From: Chlamydiales bacterium | GTDB lineage: Bacteria; Chlamydiota; Chlamydiia; Chlamydiales; JACKPQ01 | Assembly (NCBI GenBank): GCA_024233455.1 | Contig: JACKPP010000002.1 | Coordinates: forward strand, 1 to 64,000 | Length of the DNA stretch: 64,000 bases | Direction of reading: 5' to 3' | In this document: in pieces, positions 28,300-36,318 of the stretch | How the letters are laid out: each line of letters opens with the position of its first letter | Position numbering within the stretch: the first letter of the stretch is position 1 | The notes under the pieces: generated by a model | Told to the model about the DNA's origin: nothing | Database searches by the model: none | The model's input: the letters and a program-made list of their open reading frames with translations, nothing else | Translations under genes and position numbers: made by a program

Positions 28300-29393
28300 T
28301 GGTTAACCTTTTGTATAAAATGGGGAAAGCTTTTATCGATACACTGAGCTCCATGTACAATAGAGGGGTTAGATGCGCCAAGCGCTGCAACAATCAACGC
28401 CATAGCCACTCGGTGATCGTCATGGGAAAAAACCTCAGCACCGTGCAGTGGGGAAGGGTAGATGGTCATCCCATCTCGGCTCTCTTCGATTTGGGCGCCC
28501 ATTTTCGAAAGCTCCACGGTCATAGCGTGGATACGGTCACTTTCTTTTTGGCGAGAAATGGCAGCGTTGGTAAGCGTTAACGGTTTTTGTGCATAGCACC
28601 CAAGTGTTGCTAAAATAGGCACGCTATCAATGAAAGCATTCACGTCAATTGTGCCGCCAGATAGGGGATCGAGTTCTAAAAGGCGGTGATCGCCTTGAGC
28701 TAAATCCATCTCAAGGTTCGCCAAATGCAAACTGCTGCCGGTAATCAAATTTATGGCCCAAGGAAAGGCAGCGCTGCTAAAATCTGCCGGCACAGTGTAT
28801 GTAAAGCCGCTGTACATGGCAGGTCCGGTCACGGTAAAGTGGGAAAAAGCATCATTGGTATAAGCTATACCGAGTTTATCAAACCAGCTTAAGGTCATAG
28901 CCACCCATGGCGTTTCTCCTGGATTATCCACAAATAGTTCGCTTTTACCAGATCTAAAAGCCATGTGCATGAGCATAGCAGAAACCGGCTGAGAATCCCT
29001 GCCATCGATCCTGGCACACCCTTTTTCTATCTGCTTGAGCCCATCTAAAAGCGGTTGAATAGGGCGTCTTGTTTGTATCGAAAAATCACCTACCATATCG
29101 ACTGGAGCCAAGGCGCGGATAAACCGATATACTTGTCCTGAATTTCCCGCATAGATTGGATCTTTTGGCACTTTAAGCGGTCCTGGGATAACAAAACCGC
29201 TGTCAAACCCTACGCCTAAAAGTTTAAGCGCTTCGGTCATGCAATCGGTATCAGGAGAAGGGAGCAGATTCAAAAGCTTAGACGGGCTTTGGGCCATTGA
29301 AGCAAAAATAAGCGCGCGCATGGTGTGGGACTTAGAGGGGGGAATACTTATACAGCCGCTAAGCTTGGAGGGATAGACACGCACTGATTGCAT
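28242..29393 (-). CDS. aroA: 3-phosphoshikimate 1-carboxyvinyltransferase (EPSP synthase)
   Basis: A 383-residue enzyme adding the enolpyruvyl group to shikimate 3-phosphate. Visible motifs: SGCISIPPSKSHTMRALIFA (substrate-binding Lys and Ser), YAGNSGQVYRF, RQKESDRIHAM and the closing HDDHRVAMALIVAALG and DKSFPHF. It is somewhat short of the usual ~430 residues. The last ~20 residues are encoded in the region that also encodes the P-loop of aroK in another frame, so they are probably a relaxed tail. It overlaps the end of aroB by 35 bp. Confidence 0.95.
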   Translation of the reverse strand: MQSVRVYPSKLSGCISIPPSKSHTMRALIFASMAQSPSKLLNLLPSPDTDCMTEALKLLGVGFDSGFVIPGPLKVPKDPIYAGNSGQVYRFIRALAPVDMVGDFSIQTRRPIQPLLDGLKQIEKGCARIDGRDSQPVSAMLMHMAFRSGKSELFVDNPGETPWVAMTLSWFDKLGIAYTNDAFSHFTVTGPAMYSGFTYTVPADFSSAAFPWAINLITGSSLHLANLEMDLAQGDHRLLELDPLSGGTIDVNAFIDSVPILATLGCYAQKPLTLTNAAISRQKESDRIHAMTVELSKMGAQIEESRDGMTIYPSPLHGAEVFSHDDHRVAMALIVAALGASNPSIVHGAQCIDKSFPHFIQKVNQCSCSLALQVLEKAPLARL

Positions 29394-30324
29394 CGAATGT
29401 CAGCTCCTTTAATCCAGAAGTCTTTCCAATTTTCTCAAGAGCAACAGCGTACACGACACTGCTTTTACGTTTTTTATCTCTCAGTACAATGGCCCAAAAC
29501 GCATCCAAATCAACATTGGGCCATTCTAAATCAAAACCAAAAGCTTGCAAGCCCTGTTCGATTTCCGGATTGTAGCCCATACTCCAAAGCGTTTCTATCC
29601 ACATACCGGTGGCAATGGCCAAGCCGTGGTTCATTTCAAGCTGCATCTCTAGGGCGTGGCCCACCGTATGCCCAAAATTCAAAATATGGCGATCAGCAGT
29701 CGTGATCACTTCTTGCTTAATTCGGATATTCCATTCGATACACTTTTGTAAAAACAGCGCATCCCGCTCCCTCCAAGCCGTTAAATTACTCTGCAAAAAA
29801 TCCCAAAGTGCACGGTCCCAAATCAAACCGTGTTTGAGCATTTCTGCTGTGCCGGCTAAATATTCTCTCTGGCTGAGCGTAGATAAAACTGTTGGATCGA
29901 CCAGTAAAGATTCGGGTTCATAAAATGTGCCGATGGCATTCTTTACCGTTCCGATATTGACTGCATTTTTTCCGCCAATAGAAGCATCGCACATGGCCAT
30001 AAGCGTTGTAGGCATGGCAATAAAACGGACGCCCCTGCAATACGTTGAGGCGACAAATCCTGCCAAATCGGAGACGACTCCACCACCAAGCGCAATAATT
30101 GTCACATCACTTCCAAAGCCAAGTTCTAGCAGCTGGTCTTCGATTCCATCTTTCATCTCTCGGCTCTTAGAGGCCTCGCCCTCTGGAATCACAATGAGGG
30201 GGCAATTCAATCTTTCAGCCAGCGTTTTACCATATAGCTCAGCAACTCGGCTATCGGTGATAACGACCACAGGCCCATCGAACCAACACGTTTGCCAAAG
30301 ACCGCTCTCGATTTTTTTCTCCAT
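29359..30324 (-). CDS. aroB: 3-dehydroquinate synthase
   Basis: A 321-residue NAD- and metal-dependent enzyme making 3-dehydroquinate. The signature GGGVVSDLAGFVASTYCRG, then IAMPTTLMAMCDASIGGKNA and metal ligands in LNFGHTVGHALE are all present. It is a little short of the usual 350-370 residues, mostly at the N-terminus, and an in-frame TAG just upstream of the ATG at 30324 excludes a longer product. It is the first gene of the aroB-A-K-C unit; the 143 bp before it separate it from the A359 gene. Confidence 0.95.
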   Translation of the reverse strand: MEKKIESGLWQTCWFDGPVVVITDSRVAELYGKTLAERLNCPLIVIPEGEASKSREMKDGIEDQLLELGFGSDVTIIALGGGVVSDLAGFVASTYCRGVRFIAMPTTLMAMCDASIGGKNAVNIGTVKNAIGTFYEPESLLVDPTVLSTLSQREYLAGTAEMLKHGLIWDRALWDFLQSNLTAWRERDALFLQKCIEWNIRIKQEVITTADRHILNFGHTVGHALEMQLEMNHGLAIATGMWIETLWSMGYNPEIEQGLQAFGFDLEWPNVDLDAFWAIVLRDKKRKSSVVYAVALEKIGKTSGLKELTFDAISACLSLQA

Positions 30325-30467
30325 ACCTTGCAGATGCTAGCACAACGCCAAGCTGAATGCTTCTACAAAATGCATCTGGATACTTCTCGAAGGGATCAAA
30401 CGCCGTCCAGGATTAGAAAATCGTAAACTGAAATAATGTGGATATCATTATTCTCTATGCAGTTATC

Positions 30468-31547
30468 CTAATTGATTTCAGTAATTTTATCCTTTATTGG
30501 ATTTGATGCGTTGTTTACTTTGCTACTAGGGTAAGGAAGAACAGGTTTATAATATAAAAATAGAATGCAATACTTTGCTGCTACATCTGGAGTGTAACCA
30601 TATTCCTCAACTAACTCTTTAATACTGCTAACAGTGATACATTCAGCGTAACCAAGTTTTTGGATTTTGTGATCTAAAACGCAATTCACTTGTTCTATAA
30701 ATTGGCTCTGCATTGCTAACTGTTTGGTAGGTTCCTGGGATTTCCAAGCTGGCAACCCAAACCAACCTCTTTCCTCTTTAGAATCACCAAGCTGATCCTT
30801 CAAGTACTTTGCCACAGTATCTCCTCTTTTTAGACCGTAGACATCACAGACTTGCTTAAGGTGCGTAACTGGATGAACGTGGGTTTGGGCTTTAAGAATT
30901 TGCACACCTTCAAAACCATAAATAGAAGGCTTCAATAATCCTGAAAGCAGCCGATTATTTAAGGGCTGATAGTATTGAATCCCCGTATCTAGATCAGTAT
31001 AAAATTTATTATCAGGAGCCGTCGTCAGTTTTTCCAATAACTGAGTATCATAGGGTGTCAACCCTTCACCTTGGTAAGACTTGCCAATCTCGATCATCAC
31101 TGATTTAATGGCTTGAAATTCTTCTTCCGGCAATCTCCCCGTCCCTTCTCTATGTTGTTGCTCGAGGTTCCAGAAGTGTGTAAAGGCTCTTTGAGCCATT
31201 TCAGGTGGAATGTGTTGACCCGCCCGAAAAGCATCTACTGTGGATTTCAAGAATGGGATCATTTGACTAGCTTGGTCAGATGTAGTTTGGCCTGGCACTT
31301 GACTGCTTCCATTATTTGTTCGTGTCTCACTTCCATCTTTTTCCACGGTAGGCAACTTTGTATCTGTCTTTTTTTCTCGAATTTTGAACAAATAAATACC
31401 CAAACCGGCGCCTACGGTCAAAGCCATCGCTCCAACGGTAAAACCTATGACCCAGGGATGGCGACGCACTAAGGAGGTAATTTTTTGTGTGGAAGATAAA
31501 TGTGGTGCCTGCAGAAAAGCCTGTGATGCATAACTTGTAATCTTCAT
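30468..31547 (-). CDS. Cassette protein A359: membrane-anchored protein of unknown function
   Basis: A 359-residue protein not matching a family I recognise. The N-terminus has the signature TQKITSLVRRHPW followed by a membrane helix (GFTVGAMALTVGAGLGIYLF), shared with the proteins at 56169 and 57537. After a polar linker, residues about 95-345 form a soluble domain that is about three quarters identical by eye to residues 25-275 of the A397 protein at 32548; both contain FEGVQILKAQTH, then HPVTHLKQVCDVYGLKRGD. AAGGA precedes the ATG. It is the second A copy of a duplicated B-A gene pair. Possibly a secreted or membrane effector; no catalytic motif is evident. Confidence 0.7.
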   Translation of the reverse strand: MKITSYASQAFLQAPHLSSTQKITSLVRRHPWVIGFTVGAMALTVGAGLGIYLFKIREKKTDTKLPTVEKDGSETRTNNGSSQVPGQTTSDQASQMIPFLKSTVDAFRAGQHIPPEMAQRAFTHFWNLEQQHREGTGRLPEEEFQAIKSVMIEIGKSYQGEGLTPYDTQLLEKLTTAPDNKFYTDLDTGIQYYQPLNNRLLSGLLKPSIYGFEGVQILKAQTHVHPVTHLKQVCDVYGLKRGDTVAKYLKDQLGDSKEERGWFGLPAWKSQEPTKQLAMQSQFIEQVNCVLDHKIQKLGYAECITVSSIKELVEEYGYTPDVAAKYCILFLYYKPVLPYPSSKVNNASNPIKDKITEIN

Positions 31548-32010
31548 TCTAATTTCCTTTTTTCATAATTATTTATAAACATTTTATTTAATATGTCAAT
31601 AAAAGTCCATAATAAACTGGTATCACCTACGTCACTTCTCGACAATAAATTTATTTAAATATTGATGCAGAGTGGATTAAGTTTTGAACGATAGAGCGAG
31701 AGGCAGGTATTTATATGACCATTTAGGTTTTGACCTTTCGGATAATTACTGATGGTTTCTAATGGCGAAAATGAAAATAGACGCTAAAAGAGTTGCCTAA
31801 GTTTGTATTAGTCGTATAAAAGCGCTATATAAATCATGAGTTTGTGGTTTTTTTCAGCACGACTGATAATTATCAAGCCTGTAAGCCCGGATTTTAGAGA
31901 AAGCCCAATGCCTATAGATCATCATACAAGAAATCTTATTATGCAAATTGCATACACCTGCACGATTTATCTGATTTTCTTGAATTTGGTGCTTCAACCT
32001 AAACCAGCCA
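31548..32010. other. 463-bp intergenic stretch in the cassette island
   Basis: A/T-rich spacer between genes A359 and B175, presumably carrying the A359 promoter at its left end. A 61-codon plus-strand frame (31836-32021) with a hydrophobic stretch is present but lacks a ribosome site and is not called. No repeat, tRNA or terminator was recognised. Confidence 0.5.
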
Positions 32011-32538
32011 TTAAAGAATAGTGCATCTGCCACGAATACCCTTTCCCGTCCTATTCAATGAACTAGCTACTTGCCCCCCTTCAAATGTTATATCAAAAAA
32101 GTCATATTTTTCGTTCTGGCAAATCCAGATCTTGATAATTTTATTCCTCAGCAAAGCAAACTGAAGATTTTCAGCAGCTTTTTCTCTAATGTCTTGTGGC
32201 ACTTCTCCTGATCCAAATTCGACTAACATTGTTCTTAAATCAGTGCTATCTAATATTAGATTGTAAAGAGAATTTTCGGAGTCATTCAACCCTAGCCATA
32301 AGCTTTTAAAGTCATTCCCCACTTTTTCAAAAAGAGGATTTTCTATGGTTATTAAGCGAGTATCTAGAGGAATCATCCTTGGATCTAAATCAAAGCAATG
32401 AAAGAGATTTTGTGTTTTTATTTTGGGTACGCTTAATTGATGCTTGTCAGAAAGATAGTCTGCTATTTCGCGTTCTCCTGCAGTTCTGAAAAAGCTAAGT
32501 AATAGTCCTTTGACGTCATCTGGTGGAATCCCACTCAT
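32011..32538 (-). CDS. Cassette protein B175, ends in a CaaX-type motif
   Basis: A 175-residue protein of unknown function. From about residue 40 it aligns with the C-terminal half of B290 (33741-34613): FHCFDLDPRMIPLDTRLI against EHCFDLEIEGEPITTRLI, then SLYNLILDST and LVEFGSG against ENALNATEAQ and LVEHVFG. It lacks the first ~100 residues of B290. The last residues are GKGIRGRCTIL, a basic stretch and then Cys-Thr-Ile-Leu, a formal CaaX prenylation box with Leu favouring geranylgeranylation; B290 instead ends in a hydrophobic tail. An excellent AGGAGG ribosome site precedes the ATG, nine bases after the A397 stop. Confidence 0.7.
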   Translation of the reverse strand: MSGIPPDDVKGLLLSFFRTAGEREIADYLSDKHQLSVPKIKTQNLFHCFDLDPRMIPLDTRLITIENPLFEKVGNDFKSLWLGLNDSENSLYNLILDSTDLRTMLVEFGSGEVPQDIREKAAENLQFALLRNKIIKIWICQNEKYDFFDITFEGGQVASSLNRTGKGIRGRCTIL

Positions 32539-32547
32539 ATTGTCCTC

Positions 32548-33741
32548 CTAATCATTTTTTTGTTTTTGTTGAATATCGGCAACTATATTTTTGTGCTGGT
32601 TTAATAGGGGACATAAAACACCAGTGGCTACAACATTCACCTGTGGAAAGTTACTGTGTGGTTCTACAGGAACCATATTACCTCCCGAGTCAACAAATAC
32701 GCCATTAGTAGCTGTTTCTAATGTATCATCTGTAGTTGCTAAACCATAACTAGTAACCGGTTGCTGCAGTCTATCTTGATTTTGATTTGTGTCATTATAG
32801 CCAGAAAATGGCTTATTTTTCTGAGTAAGATCTGCTGCAGTCATAGCAGCCTTCTCTTTGTGGTTATTCTCATGGATTTCAATAATCTTACTCTTCATTG
32901 GTAATGCGTTGTCTTCTTCGATACTGGGATTGGGAAGAAAAGGCTTATAATATAAAAATACAACACAATATTTTGCTGCTATATCGCGAGTGTAACCATA
33001 TTTCTTAACTAATTCCTCAATATTGCTAACAGTAATACATTCAGCATAACCAAGCTCTTCGATTTTGCGATCCAAAACATAATTGACATTTTCTATAAAT
33101 TGGTTCTGCATTGCTAACTGTTTAGTAGGTTCATGGGACTTCCAAGCTGGTAAAGCAAACCAACCCTTTTCTTCCTTAGAATTATCAAGCTGATCCTTCA
33201 AATACTTTGCAACCTTATCTCCTCTTTTTAGTCCATAGACGTCGCAGACTTGCTTTAGGTGCGTAACTGGATGAATGTGAGTTTGGGCTTTAAGAATTTG
33301 TACACCTTCAAAACCGTAAATAGAAGGCTGTAATAATCCTGAAAGCAGCTGATTATTTAAGGGTTGATGGTACTGGACTCCCGTATCTGGATCAATATAC
33401 AATTTATTATCAGGAGCCTTTCTCAGTCTTTCAAATAACTGGGTATCATAGGGAGTAAGCCCTTTACCTTCGTAGGTCTTTCCAATCTCAATCATTACTG
33501 ATTTAATAGTTTGAAAGTCATTTTCAGCTAAATTCCCAGTTCCTTCTCTATGTTGTTGCTCTAAGTCCCAGTAGTGTGTAAAGGCTTTATGGGCAATTTC
33601 AGGAGGAATTTGTTTTCCCAACTGAAAATCGTTTATTATGCCTACCAAGAACGGGATCATTTGATTAGATTTTTCAGGTGCGGCCCGGCTTGGCACCTGA
33701 CTTACATGACTACTTCCTTGACCATTCCATATACTGCTCAT
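32548..33741 (-). CDS. Cassette protein A397, soluble paralogue of A359
   Basis: A 397-residue protein of unknown function. Residues about 25-275 are a close paralogue of A359 (shared MIPFL, FTHYWDLEQQHREGTG, LTPYDTQL, YGFEGVQILKAQTH, LGYAECITVS). Unlike A359 it has no N-terminal membrane helix, and it carries a polar Gln/Asn-rich C-terminal extension of about 110 residues. Its ATG overlaps the B290 stop (TAATG), with AGGAGG placed inside the end of that gene, so the two are translationally coupled. B175 follows nine bases later. No enzyme motif is visible. Confidence 0.7.
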   Translation of the reverse strand: MSSIWNGQGSSHVSQVPSRAAPEKSNQMIPFLVGIINDFQLGKQIPPEIAHKAFTHYWDLEQQHREGTGNLAENDFQTIKSVMIEIGKTYEGKGLTPYDTQLFERLRKAPDNKLYIDPDTGVQYHQPLNNQLLSGLLQPSIYGFEGVQILKAQTHIHPVTHLKQVCDVYGLKRGDKVAKYLKDQLDNSKEEKGWFALPAWKSHEPTKQLAMQNQFIENVNYVLDRKIEELGYAECITVSNIEELVKKYGYTRDIAAKYCVVFLYYKPFLPNPSIEEDNALPMKSKIIEIHENNHKEKAAMTAADLTQKNKPFSGYNDTNQNQDRLQQPVTSYGLATTDDTLETATNGVFVDSGGNMVPVEPHSNFPQVNVVATGVLCPLLNQHKNIVADIQQKQKND

Positions 33742-34613
33742 TAATTTCCTCCTGAGCTAAGTGCTGCTACCACTAATGTTGTAGCAATTGTTACTCCTGC
33801 TTCAATAACTGGCACGCTCACCTCCCTTATCAACTGGCCAATTCTAAAAGTTGTACGAGTCATTTGACTATCCTGAATTGTTAAATCAACACGAGAACCA
33901 TCCTGAGCAATATAAAGAAACATTTTTTTGCAATTGAGATAAGCTTTTTCTATCTCATCACATTTTTTTGGTGTTCCAAAAACATGTTCTACTAGCTGAT
34001 TTTGTGCCTCGGTTGCATTCAATGCGTTTTCATAGGCGGAGTCTTTAATAAGCCCTATACCAGCAAATAATGAGCGAAAGAAATTAACAAAATAATCAGA
34101 TTTTTCTACATCCAACTTGATTAACCTAGTAGTTATTGGCTCGCCCTCAATTTCAAGATCAAAGCAATGCTCAATCGTGTAAACAGAAATAGCAGTAAAG
34201 GTTCCCTTAGGCAGCCTATCTTTAACTCTAGCTGATAGTTTTCCATCGGGGAGTCTCAAGAGTTCCATCTGCGCTTGATTTCCCGGATCCATTCCTCCCA
34301 AGCCTTTTGATTGAACATATAACTTAAACGAACCATCAGATAGTTTTACAGTACTAGGGTAGAAGGCCCTTAATAAATTTTCCGTAGTTACTGTTTTTAG
34401 TATAGGCTCTAATTTAGCTCTACTATCTAACTCAAGTTTAGATATCTGTTTTGTTTGATTGTCTATAATAACTAGGTCTAGCTCTTTATTATTTCTGTTA
34501 AAATATACATCTCCGTGAAAAGTTGTAAAAACCTTGTTGTAACCTACCATTAAATTTTTGCTCACCCTTGCCTCACTTTTTGAAAGTTTTACTAAATTTT
34601 TTCTTTTCGCCAA
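33741..34613 (-). CDS. Cassette protein B290 with C-terminal hydrophobic tail
   Basis: A 290-residue protein of unknown function; B175 is a truncated paralogue. The start shown is TTG at 34613. A GTG at 34565 with GAGG just upstream is an alternative, giving 274 residues. The N-terminal half is strand-rich (VFTTFHGDVYFNRN, KLYVQSKGLGG); the C-terminal half carries the family region EHCFDLEIEGEPITTRLI. The last ~25 residues (VSVPVIEAGVTIATTLVVAAL, then SSGGN) are hydrophobic and resemble a tail anchor. It is the first gene of a tightly packed B290-A397-B175 unit on the minus strand. A broken further copy lies just upstream at 34730-34862. Confidence 0.65.
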   Translation of the reverse strand: MAKRKNLVKLSKSEARVSKNLMVGYNKVFTTFHGDVYFNRNNKELDLVIIDNQTKQISKLELDSRAKLEPILKTVTTENLLRAFYPSTVKLSDGSFKLYVQSKGLGGMDPGNQAQMELLRLPDGKLSARVKDRLPKGTFTAISVYTIEHCFDLEIEGEPITTRLIKLDVEKSDYFVNFFRSLFAGIGLIKDSAYENALNATEAQNQLVEHVFGTPKKCDEIEKAYLNCKKMFLYIAQDGSRVDLTIQDSQMTRTTFRIGQLIREVSVPVIEAGVTIATTLVVAALSSGGN

Positions 34614-34729
34614 AAACCTTATCCAATATAGAAAATCAATGTCAATATATTTTTAATCTTAATAAGGCAAAGGCCAACGACAAGGGGAAACAAGTTCCTT
34701 TAAAATTGCTTATTGGAATCCCTGAATAA

Positions 34730-34862
34730 GCAGCTGACCAATTCCAAAAGTTGTACGAGTCATTTGACTATCCTAAATTGTTAAACCAACACGAGAACCA
34801 TCCAACAGAAGTAAAGGTCTCCTTAGGCACCTATCTTTAACTTTAGTGGATAATTGTCTGTT
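34730..34862 (-). pseudogene. Remnant of a third B-family gene
   Basis: Two blocks of B290 are found here side by side. The first (34737-34803) is nearly identical to 33834-33902, encoding the C-terminal region around IQDSQMTRTTFRIGQL. The second (34804-34860) matches 34190-34250, encoding the middle. The ~290 bases between them in B290 are missing and the frame is broken. The rest of the 332-bp gap 34614-34945 shows no gene. Confidence 0.8.
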
Positions 34863-34945
34863 AATGGCGGGCAAATTGAAGTCATATTAATGCCTAATTG
34901 TTCTATGAGACACACCTTGAGTTTTAGAATAGATAGGGTTACCAT

Positions 34946-36124
34946 ATGGTACTTAGTATGCTGATAGCCTCTATTCAAAGCCCTTGCCAGATTCCAGATG
35001 AAATCGATGTGGTAGAACTCCGCTTGGATCTTAATCCAGATTTAAGACATTTTAAATCAGATAAGCCTCTGATCATCAAATCGCAATTGACCTCTGATGC
35101 TCAGCTGGGCCATTATTTTGACGGTGATTGGCAGGCAGATCTCCCAGAGCATCCTCGTATCATCTGCTCCAGACACATGGACCATACCCCAAATGACCTC
35201 TTGGGTGTTTTTGCCGAGCTTGAAAAAGCCCGGCCTAACGCTTACATCTACAAGTTGGCCACTACCGCACATTCTACTTTAGATAGTTTGCGGATGCTGA
35301 TCGCCACCCGTGCTCTATTAGCTGAGGGTAAGCGGGTCATCGGTCTATGTATGGGAGCACTGGGACAATTAACCCGTATAGCCTCTTCTACTACCTATGT
35401 CCATCTTGGCACGCCTACAGCTTCAGGTCAGCTGTCTTTTGAGGAGCTCTCTATTTATAAACGAAAAAGCACGCCGTGGTATGGGCTTATCGGAGATCCA
35501 GTAGCACAGAGCCACTCCCACATCACGCATAATAGACACTGTTTCTTTGTTAAGCTGCAAGTTAGAAAAGAGGAGCTAGCCGAGTTTTTTCGGCTTGCCG
35601 AGCAGTTGCCATTTGCCGGATTTGCTATTACCATTCCTCACAAGGAGTATTTTGGGGAGCCTATCAATACGCTTGTGCGCGCAGAAAGTGGCTGGGATAA
35701 GCACAACACGGATGGATGTGGAGCTTTAAACGTTTTAGGACCGGTTGCGGGTAAACGCATTGCGCTTTTAGGTGCGGGAGGGGCCGGCAAGGCAATAGCT
35801 GAAAAAGCACAAAGAGAAGGCGCGCAAGTTACTATCTACAATCGCACGCCTGGCAAAGTTTTGGGAGTGCCAACCAAGCCATTATCAAAACTTGAGCCTT
35901 ACGATATTTTGATCAATGCCACCTCTTGCGGGATGCTATCGAGTGACTGCCCGCTACGTTTTGAGCAATTAAGGCCGAGCACTGTTGTGATGGAAACTAT
36001 TTGCACACCCGAAGAAACAACGTTGCTAAAGTATGCTAAATTGAAAAACTGCCAGTTGATTTACGGCAAAGAAATGTTTCAGGCGCAGGCTGCATTGCAG
36101 TTTAAACTTTGGCAACTTGTATAG
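34946..36124 (+). CDS. aroDE: Fused 3-dehydroquinate dehydratase / shikimate dehydrogenase
   Basis: A 392-residue bifunctional enzyme for two middle shikimate steps. The N-terminal half (about 1-165) is a type I dehydroquinase: VVELRLDLNPD, the Schiff-base Lys in YIYKLATTAHS, and LGTPTASGQLS. The C-terminal half (about 175-392) is shikimate dehydrogenase: GLIGDPVAQSHSHITHN (shikimate-binding serines), ITIPHKE (catalytic Lys), HNTDG, NADP-binding GAGGAGKA and NRTPGK. Between THN and the next strand about ten residues usual in the family seem to be missing (THNRHCFFVKLQV). The fusion is a chlamydial trait. No strong ribosome site precedes the ATG; a second ATG at 34958 is possible. It is split from aroBAKC by the cassette island. 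Confidence 0.93.
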   Translation: MVLSMLIASIQSPCQIPDEIDVVELRLDLNPDLRHFKSDKPLIIKSQLTSDAQLGHYFDGDWQADLPEHPRIICSRHMDHTPNDLLGVFAELEKARPNAYIYKLATTAHSTLDSLRMLIATRALLAEGKRVIGLCMGALGQLTRIASSTTYVHLGTPTASGQLSFEELSIYKRKSTPWYGLIGDPVAQSHSHITHNRHCFFVKLQVRKEELAEFFRLAEQLPFAGFAITIPHKEYFGEPINTLVRAESGWDKHNTDGCGALNVLGPVAGKRIALLGAGGAGKAIAEKAQREGAQVTIYNRTPGKVLGVPTKPLSKLEPYDILINATSCGMLSSDCPLRFEQLRPSTVVMETICTPEETTLLKYAKLKNCQLIYGKEMFQAQAALQFKLWQLV

Positions 36125-36144
36125 ATGCCGTAGCTTTACTGCCC

Positions 36145-36318
36145 TAGTAACCTGAGTTATGGGTTTATATCATTCATCTTCAGGCATCTTAGGCGCCATC
36201 TTGCACCCTTTTTGTGCTCATCTATAGCTTTTTGGCTATGGAATCGCAAAAAATGTCACAATCTGTCACCTAATCTACTCTGAATCTAAACAATCAAAAC
36301 CCATAACTCAGGTTAGTA
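36145..36318 (+). repeat. Dispersed inverted-repeat element (copy 2)
   Basis: Best-preserved copy. TAACCTGAGTTATGGGTTT starts at 36148 and its perfect 19-base reverse complement ends at 36315; TAGTA flanks both sides (36145-36149, 36314-36318). Left 37 bases match copies 1 and 3; the ~100 bp interior, with small stems such as ATAGC-GCTAT, differs from copy 1 although total length is almost the same. It lies between convergent aroDE and dnaA and supplies the last codon and stop of dnaA. Confidence 0.8.

Noticed and set aside
31836..32021. 61-codon plus-strand frame with one hydrophobic stretch
   Set aside because: No ribosome site, no family, and it ends inside B175; too little support, although a small protein is not excluded.
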